This document shows, piece after piece, positions 26,695-36,303 of a DNA stretch of 38,693 nt; position 1 is the first letter of the stretch; each line of letters begins with the position of its first letter. The DNA is from an uncultured Bacilli bacterium (GTDB lineage Bacteria; Bacillota_I; Bacilli_A; RF39; UBA660): the NCBI GenBank assembly GCA_947629255.1, contig CANRDF010000010.1, positions 1 to 38,693 of the forward strand, written 5' to 3'. Below the pieces are notes generated by a model. That model made no database searches and was not told the DNA's origin. It saw nothing but the letters and a program-made list of their open reading frames with translations. The translations under genes were made by a program, and so were the position numbers.

Positions 26695-27639
26695 ATGAAT
26701 TTACAAGAAGAATTATTAGAGAAAAAAAGGGCAATGCTAATAGAACTAGAGAAAAAAAGAAGTTCGAATGAAATTCTTTGGAATGAATTTTATGAAATGA
26801 TTCGAACAAAACTTCGAGAAGAATTTCAAAAACATCCATATGGAGACTCAGTAGAGATTATTTTAGATCAAGACTCCAAAGATAAAGATTATGTATATCA
26901 AAATTTAATTCAAAGTTTAATTTATGGAGAAAAAGATTCAAAATTTTTACAGTCTTTTTTAGAGTTTACGAGTCAAGAAGGCATCATTGTAGGAATAGAT
27001 AGGTCATCAGGATTTTCAAAAATTAAATACAAAATGTTAATTGACCCTGAAGAAATAAAACAAAGAGAAAGGAATGTAGAGTTGTTTTTTCAGCATATTA
27101 GAGATGAGTTGTCTATCAATTATTATTTACAAAAAGAAAAGCCACAAGATGTTTATACTAAATTAATTGATTATGATGAGAATATGGATATTTCTTATTT
27201 AGTTTGTATGTGTAAGGCATCTCATATGAAAGTTTCTGTAAAGACTGATTCTAAGAAGTTGTGTAACGTTAAAGATAAAGATTACGCAGATTATAAATTA
27301 TTTCTTAAAGTAGATGAAAAAGACATAGCCCAATGGTCAGATTTAAGATATATTTTAGAAGTAATTATAGACAAAACAGAAAAATATGCAAAAGAATTTT
27401 TAGATCCATACCATTATACACCAAGAACTCAAAAAATCACTTATTTAGGTGGAATTTCAGATGAACTTCTTGCAACAGTAGATGAAGATTGTGTAGGAGA
27501 TTATAAAAATCTTGTCGCAATAGAAGATCAAATTATAGATGCAGATTATTATAAAGAATTATTAGAAAAAGGAGGATATTCTCTTTCTATAAATAGTACA
27601 AAAAAAGTACTTTCCATTAGTAGAAAAAAGAATGTATAA
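26695..27639 (+). CDS. Hypothetical protein
   Basis: 314 residues, not recognised. The N-terminal ~55 residues are a charged coiled coil (LEKKRAMLIELEKKRSSNE). The middle has mixed alpha/beta segments (YGDSVEIILDQDSKDKDYVY, GFSKIKYKMLIDPEEI), then IRDELSINYYLQKEKPQ and YLVCMCKASHMKVSV. The C-terminal part ends SLSINSTKKVLSISRKK. No signal peptide, membrane segment or catalytic motif is visible. AAAGG stands just before the ATG. It lies between the small protein and the YetF-like gene; no link in function can be seen. Confidence 0.75.
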   Translation: MNLQEELLEKKRAMLIELEKKRSSNEILWNEFYEMIRTKLREEFQKHPYGDSVEIILDQDSKDKDYVYQNLIQSLIYGEKDSKFLQSFLEFTSQEGIIVGIDRSSGFSKIKYKMLIDPEEIKQRERNVELFFQHIRDELSINYYLQKEKPQDVYTKLIDYDENMDISYLVCMCKASHMKVSVKTDSKKLCNVKDKDYADYKLFLKVDEKDIAQWSDLRYILEVIIDKTEKYAKEFLDPYHYTPRTQKITYLGGISDELLATVDEDCVGDYKNLVAIEDQIIDADYYKELLEKGGYSLSINSTKKVLSISRKKNV

Positions 27640-27695
27640 AAATAGAAAGTATAAAGAAATCAAAACCATTCATACTAACTTTAGGTGATGAATGA

Positions 27696-28364
27696 ATGGA
27701 AATTTTCTATCGTGCTTTTCTTCTTTTTGTTGTATTACTTCTTGTTGTCAAACTTCTTGGAAATAAACAAATCAAACAACTCACTTTATATGATTATGTT
27801 GTAGGGATTACGATTGGTTCGATTGGAGCCGACACGATTATTAGTTTGGATATTTCTGTATGGGATGGAGTCTTAGGCATTATTTTATTTGGAGCTTTTG
27901 GATATATCTTAAATCTTCTTAGTTCAACATTTCATACGACAGAAAAATTACTCGAAGGAGTGCCTTTAATTCTTTTTGAAAAAGATCATTTTGTCGAGGA
28001 AAATTTATCTAAAGCTAAATTAAGTCCTACTCAAGTATTGGAACAATGTAGACTTAAAGGTTGCTTTGATTTAAAAGAATTAGATACAGCTCTTTTAGAG
28101 CCTTCTGGAGATATTTCTGTGTTATTAAAAGAAAATTCTCAAAATTTAACAAAAAATGATGTAAAGGCAAGTGTCAAAAAAAATACTCCAAAACAGACTT
28201 TATGTTATTCTGTGATTACCAATGGAGTTTTAGATGAAGAAGAATTAAAAAAAGCGAAAAAGACCAAAAAATGGTTAAATGACTATTTAAAAAAACATCA
28301 TAGACATTTAGAAGATGTGACACTTCTAAGTATTGATCAAAATGGAAAATCGGAAATTTATTAA
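27696..28364 (+). CDS. DUF421 / YetF-like membrane protein
   Basis: 222 residues. Three membrane helices at the N-terminus (FLLFVVLLLVVKLLG; YVVGITIGSIGADTI; VLGIILFGAFGYILNLL) are followed by a cytoplasmic domain with LKGCFDLKELDTALLEPSGD, the conserved block of the DUF421 family (xxKGxxDLxExxxAxLExxGxxSV). Members of this family are found in spore and vegetative membranes of Bacillota, with poorly known roles. The site AGGTGATG precedes the ATG at 27696. The stop codon is inside the start of the next terminator hairpin. Confidence 0.88.
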   Translation: MEIFYRAFLLFVVLLLVVKLLGNKQIKQLTLYDYVVGITIGSIGADTIISLDISVWDGVLGIILFGAFGYILNLLSSTFHTTEKLLEGVPLILFEKDHFVEENLSKAKLSPTQVLEQCRLKGCFDLKELDTALLEPSGDISVLLKENSQNLTKNDVKASVKKNTPKQTLCYSVITNGVLDEEELKKAKKTKKWLNDYLKKHHRHLEDVTLLSIDQNGKSEIY

Positions 28365-28387
28365 TCTAGGGAGACCTAGATTTTTTG
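28361..28387 (+). terminator. Terminator, identical copy 1
   Basis: AATCTAGG-GAGA-CCTAGATT, an 8-bp stem with a GAGA loop followed by T4-6, at the end of the YetF-like gene. The same 27 bases recur exactly at 33380-33406. Confidence 0.85.
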
Positions 28388-28520
28388 CTCTTGAAAAAAT
28401 GCGAATGATAAGTTATTATGGATTAAGTAAAAATCTGTTTCAGCGTAGTGAATGTTTGAAATTTTTCGTATTTTCCATCTTGATCTAGGTATTTATAATG
28501 AAACTTAAATTCAAAAATTA

Positions 28521-28549
28521 ATGACTTTTAAAAGATAACATGTTAAAAT
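28521..28549 (+). promoter_or_regulatory. Candidate promoter in the 28388-28654 gap
   Basis: ATGACT, a 17-base spacer and TAAAAT. AAAGGAGAG follows at about 28559-28567, but no start codon is in range, so it may be the ruin of a small gene. Otherwise the gap holds nothing I can support. Confidence 0.4.
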
Positions 28550-28654
28550 AATCAATAGAAAGGAGAGTATAAAATAAAGTAGGGGATAAAATTATTGTAG
28601 ATATTAGAATTGGATTTTGATTTCAAATAAAAATAGATGGTAGGAAGGTTTAAA

Positions 28655-29440
28655 ATGGAAAAAAAAGAATTAGTTAAAAATATTCAAAAATTATGTAATC
28701 ATTCAATGTTTCTTTTATGGACAGATCATATTGAAAAAGTTTTAGAAAAAGTTCCAGAAGGTTATCGAATTCATATTGATTTAGATGTTTTAGAAAAATT
28801 GTTATTTTATTATGAACCAGAGATTATAGAAAACAAAATAGTTCGAATAAAATGGTTTAACAGAGATATGAGATTATTAGAAAAAATAGATTTAAGTGAA
28901 GTATCTTTTGAAGATACGGCATGGTGTGATATTGATTTAAAAAATACAAATGCAAAACCTGATTTTTCAAAGTCATATAATGTAAAAAATAATTCTGTAT
29001 TATACATGAAAGATATTGATTTATCTAATGTGGATTTATCTTATTATGAATTCGATACTTTAGAGTGTTCTATGTGTAATTTTTCGAATACTAAAATAAG
29101 AGTGAAAGATTGGAAAAAAATAAAAGTAGATCATTGCAGCTTTGATAATAATGATTTATCTTTAGTTGATGCTATGCCATGTGATGTGTTTTTAAAACAT
29201 TTTATTTTTAGTTCTTTTAGAAATACAGGATTACATTTTACTGGGTTTGCAACCCTAAACCCAATTCAACAAGAACAATTTCAAAAGTTAATTAATGAGG
29301 GCTATTTAGATCATTGCTATCTGGATGGAGAGTTGATTGAAAAAAATTTAAAAGAGATAGAAAAAGAATTAATGGAAGTAATAAAATTTGAAGTTATTGA
29401 ATTAAAATTACGCCAACAAATGCCACAAAACTTATGGTAG
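28655..29440 (+). CDS. Pentapeptide-repeat-like protein
   Basis: 261 residues from ATG 28655, chosen for TAGGAAGG 7 bases upstream; ATG 28637 overlaps that site. The N-terminal ~75 residues are helical. The middle shows imperfect pentapeptide pattern with Leu or Phe at every fifth position and small polar residues around it: IDLSEVSFEDTAWCDIDLKN, IDLSNVDLSYYEFDTLECS, CNFSNTKI, CSFDNNDLS. Such repeats form a right-handed beta-helix; no function can be assigned. The C-terminus is helical. No signal peptide. It is the first gene of the cassette between the two identical terminators and precedes the large surface-protein gene. Confidence 0.7.
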   Translation: MEKKELVKNIQKLCNHSMFLLWTDHIEKVLEKVPEGYRIHIDLDVLEKLLFYYEPEIIENKIVRIKWFNRDMRLLEKIDLSEVSFEDTAWCDIDLKNTNAKPDFSKSYNVKNNSVLYMKDIDLSNVDLSYYEFDTLECSMCNFSNTKIRVKDWKKIKVDHCSFDNNDLSLVDAMPCDVFLKHFIFSSFRNTGLHFTGFATLNPIQQEQFQKLINEGYLDHCYLDGELIEKNLKEIEKELMEVIKFEVIELKLRQQMPQNLW

Positions 29441-29544
29441 GCTCATTATATATAATTCATATTGTATAAGTATACGATATATTATTTATTTAAGTCTCAT
29501 TTTTAAAATCTTTCAAAACACGAAAACTTAAATGAAAAGACTAC

Positions 29545-29573
29545 TTGAAAAAGAGTCTATTTTTGTGTAAAAT
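29545..29573 (+). promoter_or_regulatory. Promoter of the large surface protein gene
   Basis: TTGAAA, a 17-base spacer and TAAAAT; AAGGAGG (29590-29596) and ATG 29605 follow. Confidence 0.75.
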
Positions 29574-29604
29574 GGAAATAGAAAAATACAAGGAGGCTTT
29601 GAAA

Positions 29605-32600
29605 ATGAGGTTAATTAAAGTTTTAAAAAATGCCGTTGGGGGGGGGGTATCATAGGCAACTAAGAAAAACTGTTTTGTTTGGAATAGGAGTTCTTATTAT
29701 CTTCTTAAGTATTATTGGAATTACTTATGGATATTGGATTAATTCAGAAACACAAAATACATTTGATATACTTGGAGTGAAATGTTTTGAGCTTACGATG
29801 TCAAACGAAACAAAAGGAATTCATTTAGAAGAAGCTTATCCTGTTACAGACGAAGAAGGAAAAGAACAAGAAGGATATACTTTTAAAGTAAAAAATACAT
29901 GTAATACAACAGCTTATTATCAAGTAAACTTAGAAGAAAAGAATTTAGGAGATACGAAAAGATTAGATGGTGAATATATTAAAGTCAGTTTAAATGATAG
30001 TCAAGGAAAGAACTTAGATACGTATCAAGAAACAGAAGCAACTATAAGCGAGAAAGATTTTCAAGCAGATGATTCTCATATTTTAACGACGGGAAGTTTA
30101 GGACCAAATGAAGAAACAGATTATACTTTAAAACTATGGATGGATGAAGAGACACCACCAATAGAAGATGTTATGAATGCGACATTTGAAAGTAAGATAA
30201 GTGTAGTAGCAACATATATAGAAGAAGAAAAAAGAAACAATACAATTACAATTGCTTATGAAGAACAAAATGAGTATACAAAAGATAAAGAAACAGTTAC
30301 ATTTACAGCAACAAGTGAAAAAGAAGATATTAATATTACTGAATATTCGTTAGATGGAACAAGCTATAATTCTTTAGATAAACCAAGTACCAATGTTATT
30401 TTACCATTAGACTTTACAGAAGAAAAAGAATACAACATCTATTTTAAAGATGCAATGGGAAATAAAAAAGAACAAGAATTTGAAACAAAGATGTTAGATC
30501 AAACAGGACCAACGATTGATGTTACAGAAACAAGTGATGATAAGGGTGCTGTATTAAATATCAAATTTGAAGATTTAAAATCAGGATTAAAAGAATATAG
30601 AATTGAAGATGGAGTAAGTAGCATAGATTTAGAAGAAGAATGGACAGAATTTACTGAAGAAAATGAACAGACAATTATCTATCCATCCTCCGAAAATAAA
30701 AAAATCCATATTTATGCTAAAGATAAATTAGATAATCTTTATGATATAGAATTTACTATTACAAAAGCCGATACAAAAGGGCCAGAATTAACGATAGATA
30801 ATCCAAGTAAAGATACATGGTCTAATACAAGTATAACAATTACATTAAGTGCAACAGATGATATCAGTGGAGTAGAGAAGTTCTATTATTCTACAGACAA
30901 TAGTGATTGGAAAGAAATAGAAACATTTACCAAAGAAGATAAAAATGCAAATGCAACTTTAACTATATTTGAAGAAGGAGAACGAACTATTTATATTAAA
31001 GCAGAAGATAAATTAGGAAATGAAAGTGAAGTTCAGGAGACAACTGTAAAAATAGATTTAAGTGCACCAACTCAAGAATTTGGATTAGATAATAATTCTG
31101 TAAAAGGAGATAATGATTGGTATAAGAATGCATCTATTACAGTCACAGGAACAGATACAGGAGGAAGTAATATTGTAAGTGGAAGTTACTGTGAAGGAAC
31201 TAGTAATTGTGAACCAGATACACCATTTAATGAAACAAGTAAGACTATCCAGTTAACAAATGGAACAAATAAAGTTGTATGTGTCACATTTACTGATAAT
31301 GCAGGAAATACAAGTAATAAGACTTGTTCACAAACTTATAATGTAGATGGAGAAAAGCCAAATCTTTCCAATGCAATCGCTCAAAGTACATGGGGAAATA
31401 CAAATAGTTTAAGTGGAACAGCGATTGATGGTATCAGTGGAATCGCAGGATATGAATTTAGTACAAATATTACACCAAGTAATTGGACAAGTGTAGAAGA
31501 TTTTCCTACCAATGCTCAAAATTATTCAGGAGTTGCAAATAGTAATACTACATATTATTTCCATGTAAAAGATCAAGCAGGAAATGTAAATAGCACTTCT
31601 ATCGTAGTTTCTAAAGTAGATAATACAGCACCAAATGATCCAACATATGTCATTCAAAGTCAAACATCAGGAACAAGTGGAAGTGGATGGTATCAAGCAT
31701 TAAAGCTTAGAGTGACTGTAAGTGATAGTCAGTCAGGAGTATCAAGTGCAATGTATTGTGTGGGAACAAGTGATTGTAAACCAAATCTTACAGCTAAATT
31801 AAGTGGAAGTGAAACAAGTAAGAATTTTGATGTAGATTTTGGAAGTAATGCAAATGCTCAAAAAGTATGTGTCACTGTAACTGATGGAGTAGGACTTACA
31901 AAGACAAAATGTAATCCAACTACATATAAAGTAGATGGTAATGAACCAGATAATCCTAGTTTTTCTATCGTGGCCGCGAATGGAAGTAACGGATGGTATA
32001 AAACAGCAAGACCGACTTTAACAGTCACTGTAAAAGATAGTCATAGTGGTGTAGCATCAGCCAAATATTGTACAACAACATCTGCTCAATGTAATAATTA
32101 TACAAGTGTATTAGGATTAAATGGAAGTAATGGAGGAACCACTCGAACAGGAACGATTTCATTACCAGAAGGAAATGGAATCAAAGCTTGTGTTCAAGTC
32201 ACAGATGTATCAGGAAAAACAAGTGCATTATGCTCTAGTGGATATAAAGTAGATATTACACCACCAACCATTGGAAGTGCAACAGGAAGGTTAAGCGGAA
32301 CAAGCATAATCTTTACAGCCAATAGTCCAAGTGATAGTTTAAGTGGAGTAGCTACTGCAGCAGGAAGTTATTCTTGGAAATTATCTAATAATGCAACTCA
32401 AACCTCAGAAGTAAATACAGCCACATTTACAGGATTAGTAAAAGGACAAAGTTATACAGCGACAGTTACTGTGAAAGATAATGCTGGGAATGTAAGTAAT
32501 TCTGTAACAAGTGGATCAGTAGCAATACCATATCCAACTATAGCAGAAACCTTAGGAAGCATAACAAAAGCAACAAGTGGGGATGGACTATATGAAGTAA

Positions 32601-33364
32601 CACCAACTCTTACAGGATGGACGTCGAAAGAATTAAGATATGCAGGAAAAGATCCAAGTAACTATGTTACATTTAATAACGAAACATGGCGAATTATAGG
32701 GCTTGTCAATGTGAAAACAACCAGTGGAGTCCAACAGAGAATAAAGATAATAAGAAAAGATAGTATAGGAGATATAGCATGGAATATAAGTGGTATAAAT
32801 GATTGGACCCAAGCAAGTTTAATGAAGGAATTAAATGAAGGTACATTTTATACAACAACTATGAATGTAACTGCAAAAGGAATGATAGCTACAGATATTA
32901 TATGGAATTTAGGGGGAACAGCCAGTTACGATAGTGCAAGTACCGGATTAGTAACCCATTGGTATGGTTATGAAAGAGGTACAACGGTATATAAAAATAG
33001 CCCAACAGAATGGAACCCCAGAAAACAAAGCATCGCACTTCCTTATCCATCTGATTATGGATATGCGACAAGTGGAGGGACTACAGGAAGAACTAATTGT
33101 TTTGCAAAAGAGTTATTTCGCTGGAATAGTATGCCAGATTGTGGAAATAATGATTGGTTAAAACCACTAGAAGGGTCTATGTGGACATTGCCCTCGTATT
33201 CGTCTGACGTAACCGTTGCGTTCAATGTGTATTCGTCTGGGTATCTCAGTGTTTCCGATGCTTGGAGCTCCGCCAGTGTTTGGCCTGCCCTTTATCTTTC
33301 ACCTTCTGTAAAAATTTCAGGAGGTACAGGTGCTTCAGGTTCACCGTATACATTATCCGTTTAA
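29605..33364 (+). CDS. Large Ig-like repeat surface protein, phase-variable, C-terminal variable domain
   Basis: The only start with a ribosome binding site (AAGGAGG, 8-base spacing) is ATG 29605, but its frame ends at TAG 29653-29655. The main frame of 1244 codons opens at ATG 29630, which has no such site. Ten G at 29638-29647 join the two: with 9 or 12 G the strong start would read through, so this copy looks OFF. The protein has a membrane segment (FGIGVLIIFLSIIGITYGYW), a TasA/CalY-like first domain (Asn- and Cys-rich, ending NTCNTTAYYQVNLE), about seven Ig-like domains with repeating TxDxxSGV and YKVDxxxP joins, then a globular end domain with WRIIGLVN, PYPSDYGYA and SMWTLPS. The last ~40 codons are A-poor (see 33187-33306). 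No LPxTG motif is seen, and the N-terminal segment may anchor it. Confidence 0.85.
29638..29647 (+). repeat. Poly-G tract of 10, slippage switch
   Basis: A ten-base G run in DNA of roughly one-third G+C, lying 11 codons after the strong start codon of the surface-protein gene. Loss of one G or gain of two restores a single frame from ATG 29605 through the long protein. Confidence 0.9.
33187..33306 (+). other. Candidate retroelement-diversified variable region
   Basis: The last ~40 codons before the constant end of the surface protein are about half G+C and only about one-eighth A by hand count, whereas the rest of the gene is A-rich. Most variable-looking codons end in C or T (TAT, GAC, ACC, GTT, TCC, GAT, GCT, AGC, GCC). 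This is what A-to-N mutagenesis of an AAY-rich template gives. SVWPALYL has TGG where related proteins usually have Arg (AGG). No template or reverse transcriptase is in the window. Confidence 0.6.
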
Positions 33365-33379
33365 TGATTTGATCATTAT

Positions 33380-33406
33380 TTAATCTAGGGAGACCTAGAT
33401 TTTTTG
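33380..33406 (+). terminator. Terminator, identical copy 2
   Basis: The same 27 bases as at 28361-28387, placed 15 bases after the stop of the surface-protein gene. In this setting the hairpin also lies about 75 bases past the A-depleted patch. Confidence 0.85.
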
Positions 33407-33449
33407 TTAGATTACTGTTATAATGGAAGAAAGAAATGAAGGGATGTTC

Positions 33450-34094
33450 ATGAAAATTGCTTTGATAACCGAGAATAGTCAAAAAAAGAAAAATTCATTT
33501 ATATTCAAAGTATTAGAAAAAGTAGCAACAAAGTATCATCATGAAGTACTAAATTATGGTGTCAAAGAAGATGAAGAAGATCGAATGGACTATGTAGGTG
33601 CTGGAGTCTTAACAGGTATTTTATTAAATACTCATGCAGTTGATTTTGTGATTACTGGATGCGCGAGTGGAGAAGGAGCATTATTAAGTGCGAATGCGAT
33701 GCCAAATGTTTTATGTGGCTATGTAGCTGATGTGATTGATGCAAATTTGTTTCAAAGGGTGAATGCGGGAAATGCCGTATCAATTCCATTTGGTAAATTT
33801 TTTGGAACAGGAGCTGAGATTTTCTTAGAAAGTATATTTGAAGCTTTGTTTTCATCTAATGTATTATCAGGATATCCTGAAGAAAGAAGGAATATTCAAA
33901 TTGAACAGAAAGAAAAACTGGATGAACTCAAAAGAATTTCACAGATTTCTTTGCTTTCCATCTTAGAAGAGATGGACAAGGATTTTCTTTATTTAATCAT
34001 TCATAATGATTTTTTTGAAGAAAATTTCTTTCGAGATTCTAAAGATGATGAAGTGGCAGATTTATTAAAACAAATTATAGATGTATGGGAGTGA
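33450..34094 (+). CDS. RpiB/LacA/LacB family sugar-phosphate isomerase
   Basis: 214 residues from ATG 33450; the upstream ATG 33423 lies within a -10 element (TATAAT 33419-33424). The Rossmann-like RpiB core reads MKIALITENSQ, DYVGAGVLTGILLN, VITGCASGEGALLSANAMP (the usual GTGxG loop is ASGEG), VLCGYVADVIDANLF and NAGNAVSIPFGKFFGTGAE. A C-terminal helical extension beyond ~150 residues (EEMDKDFLYLIIHNDFFEE) is found in one RpiB-like subgroup. Probably interconverts phosphorylated aldo and keto sugars; substrate not known. It is the first gene of a run with the ABC exporter, with only 4 bases before that gene's start. Confidence 0.85.
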   Translation: MKIALITENSQKKKNSFIFKVLEKVATKYHHEVLNYGVKEDEEDRMDYVGAGVLTGILLNTHAVDFVITGCASGEGALLSANAMPNVLCGYVADVIDANLFQRVNAGNAVSIPFGKFFGTGAEIFLESIFEALFSSNVLSGYPEERRNIQIEQKEKLDELKRISQISLLSILEEMDKDFLYLIIHNDFFEENFFRDSKDDEVADLLKQIIDVWE

Positions 34095-34098
34095 TATT

Positions 34099-34998
34099 AT
34101 GTTAAGTGTGAGTCATGTGACGAAGTATTATGATACTGTAAAAGCAGTAGATGATTTATCTTTTGAAGTACAAGATGGCGAGATTTTTGGACTTTTAGGT
34201 GTAAATGGTGCTGGTAAAACTACAACATTCAGAATGATTATTGGTTTACTAGAACCAACGAAAGGAAAAATTTTATTAAATGGCAAACCAATTGATTATC
34301 AAGTAACCGATACGATTGGCTTTTTAACCGAAGAAAGAAGTTTGCTTACCAAACTTACTGTTTTAGAACAAGCAATTTACTATGGAACGTTAAAAGGCAT
34401 GAGAAAAGAAAAAATCGAAGAAAGACTTGATTACTGGTTAAACCGTTTTGGCATGAGTGAGTATAAAAATCGTAAAATCAAAGAATTATCCAAAGGAAAT
34501 CAACAAAAGATTCAATTTATTACAGCGATTTTGCATGAACCTAAACTACTTATTTTAGATGAACCATTTACTGGACTCGATCCAATTAATGTGGAACTCT
34601 TTATGGAAGTTATTCGTGAATTTAAAGAAAAGGGAAGTAGTATTATTTTTTCTTCACATCGAATGGAACATGTGGAACTCTTCTGTGAAAAATTAGTGAT
34701 ACTTGTGAAAGGTGAATGTGTCCTAGAAGGAAGCCTAAAAGAAATCAAAAAAGATTATCGAAAGAAAAACATTCATATTATCGGTGATGTTTCAATAGAC
34801 AAGTTAAAAGAAGTTCCAGGTGTTTTAGATGTTCAGAATCTTGCCAATGAAATTGTTGTCAAAATTAAAAGCGATAAAGAAATTGATGATGTCTTTGAAG
34901 TCGTGAAAAAAGGAAAAAATGTAACAGAGTTTAAAGTAGAAGATGCAACTTTAAATGAAATCTTCTTAAGTAAAGTAGGTGAAGCATATGACAAATAA
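34099..34998 (+). CDS. ABC transporter ATPase, NatA-like
   Basis: 299 residues from ATG 34099 with GGGAGTG upstream. Walker A GVNGAGKTTTF near residue 35, signature LSKGNQQKIQF near 130, Walker B LLILDEPFTGLDPIN near 150, and the switch His in SSHRMEHVE. A C-terminal extension after ~210 is typical of NatA/CcmA-like exporters. It supplies ATP power for the membrane partner that overlaps it by 11 bases. Family members export sodium ions, antibiotics or peptides; the substrate here is not evident. Confidence 0.93.
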   Translation: MLSVSHVTKYYDTVKAVDDLSFEVQDGEIFGLLGVNGAGKTTTFRMIIGLLEPTKGKILLNGKPIDYQVTDTIGFLTEERSLLTKLTVLEQAIYYGTLKGMRKEKIEERLDYWLNRFGMSEYKNRKIKELSKGNQQKIQFITAILHEPKLLILDEPFTGLDPINVELFMEVIREFKEKGSSIIFSSHRMEHVELFCEKLVILVKGECVLEGSLKEIKKDYRKKNIHIIGDVSIDKLKEVPGVLDVQNLANEIVVKIKSDKEIDDVFEVVKKGKNVTEFKVEDATLNEIFLSKVGEAYDK

Positions 34999-36295
34999 AT
35001 TAAAGTTTTTAGTCAAACAAAGTTTAGATAAAAAAATAAAAACTAAATGGTTTAAAATTGTAAATGTTGTTTTACTGTTGTTACTCATCTTTATTGCCAA
35101 TGTGGATACGGTTGTAAGTTTCTTTGGGGGAGACTTTAATGAAGAAATTCAAGTTTTTGTCGAAGACCAAGTGGGAGGATATGACCTTTTTGTCGAAAAT
35201 CTAACAAACATGGCATCTGTAATGCAAAGTAGTCAAAAGTATGCTATTGAAAAAGTGAATGATATTTCTGAATACAAGGAAGGGTTAAAAGACGAGAATA
35301 AAGAAACGATTTTAATTCAAATTCTTCCAGATGAAGGAAACTATTTAAAAGCAAATGTGATTAGTTACCATGAAGTAGGTATGATTTCTTTGGGTGTCAT
35401 TCAAAGTGCCATCAATACGGTTAAGGAAACGGTTGCGATTTCTGAAAGCGGTTTAAGTGAAGAAGAGATTCTAGCTCTTACATCTCCAGTGGTTGTAACA
35501 ACTGAAATTACCAATGAAGAAGAAAGTGAAAATAAAGAGATGGTATCTTCTGTTGTTTCTTTAGTAATTATCCTTCCATGTTTCTTCTTAATATTGATGC
35601 TTGTTCAGATGATCGGGGCAGAGATTAATGATGAAAAAACAACAAGAAGTATGGAGATTATTATTTCCAATGTTTCTCCAAAAGCTCATTTTCTATCCAA
35701 AATTATTTCTTCGACTTGTTTTGTAGGAATTCAAGGAGTTTTACTACTCCTTTATGGAGCAATTGCTTTATTTTCAAGAAGTTTATTTACATCGAGTGAA
35801 CTGATTTCAAGTGGAACAGTTACTTCTTTGACATCGATTATGGAAATAGTGAAAACTTCTGGAGTGATTGATTTACTCATTCAAGGCTTACCATTTTTAA
35901 TTCTTCTGTTCTTATCAAGTTTCTTACTTTATGCAATCGTCGCTGGAGTTCTAGCGTCTATGACAACAAGTATTGAAGACTTTCAACAACTTCAAACACC
36001 AATGATGCTCATCATTATGATTGGCTATTATTTAGCTTTAATGGCTGTTCAATTTGATGGAGCAATATTCATAAAATTTGTTGCCTTCGTACCAATGTTA
36101 TCTTTCTTACTTTCTCCAGTATTGTTCTTCTTAGGACAGATGACTCTTTTAGAACTTGGATTATCGACTTTAATAAATATCTTCTTTACTTGGCTTGTTT
36201 TCCGCTATGGACTTCGCATTTATAAAGTAGGAATTTTAAACTATTCATCTAATAAATTATGGAGAAAGATGTTTCATTCTCTTAAAAATAAGTAG
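34988..36295 (+). CDS. ABC-2 type transporter permease, NatB-like
   Basis: 435 residues from ATG 34988, chosen for AGGTGAAG upstream. An N-terminal membrane helix (VVLLLLLIFIANVDTVV), a large external loop of about 150 residues, then five or so helices (VVSLVIILPCFFLILMLVQMI; FVGIQGVLLLLYGAIALF; LLIQGLPFLILLFLSSFLLY; LIIMIGYYLALMAVQF; STLINIFFTWLVFRYGL). The cytoplasmic motif AEINDEKTTRSMEIIISNVS is the ABC-2/NatB hallmark that contacts the ATPase. Likely forms a two-protein exporter with the gene upstream. Confidence 0.93.
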   Translation: MTNKLKFLVKQSLDKKIKTKWFKIVNVVLLLLLIFIANVDTVVSFFGGDFNEEIQVFVEDQVGGYDLFVENLTNMASVMQSSQKYAIEKVNDISEYKEGLKDENKETILIQILPDEGNYLKANVISYHEVGMISLGVIQSAINTVKETVAISESGLSEEEILALTSPVVVTTEITNEEESENKEMVSSVVSLVIILPCFFLILMLVQMIGAEINDEKTTRSMEIIISNVSPKAHFLSKIISSTCFVGIQGVLLLLYGAIALFSRSLFTSSELISSGTVTSLTSIMEIVKTSGVIDLLIQGLPFLILLFLSSFLLYAIVAGVLASMTTSIEDFQQLQTPMMLIIMIGYYLALMAVQFDGAIFIKFVAFVPMLSFLLSPVLFFLGQMTLLELGLSTLINIFFTWLVFRYGLRIYKVGILNYSSNKLWRKMFHSLKNK

Positions 36296-36303
36296 GTGAG
36301 GAT

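Noticed and set aside
28397-28486. Short frame of about 29 codons in the gap after the YetF-like gene
   Set aside because: No ribosome site and no promoter at the right place; likely chance.
33187-33306. Looking for the matching template repeat within the window
   Set aside because: I found no second copy of the patch and no reverse-transcriptase gene here. The DGR idea therefore rests on codon and base pattern only.
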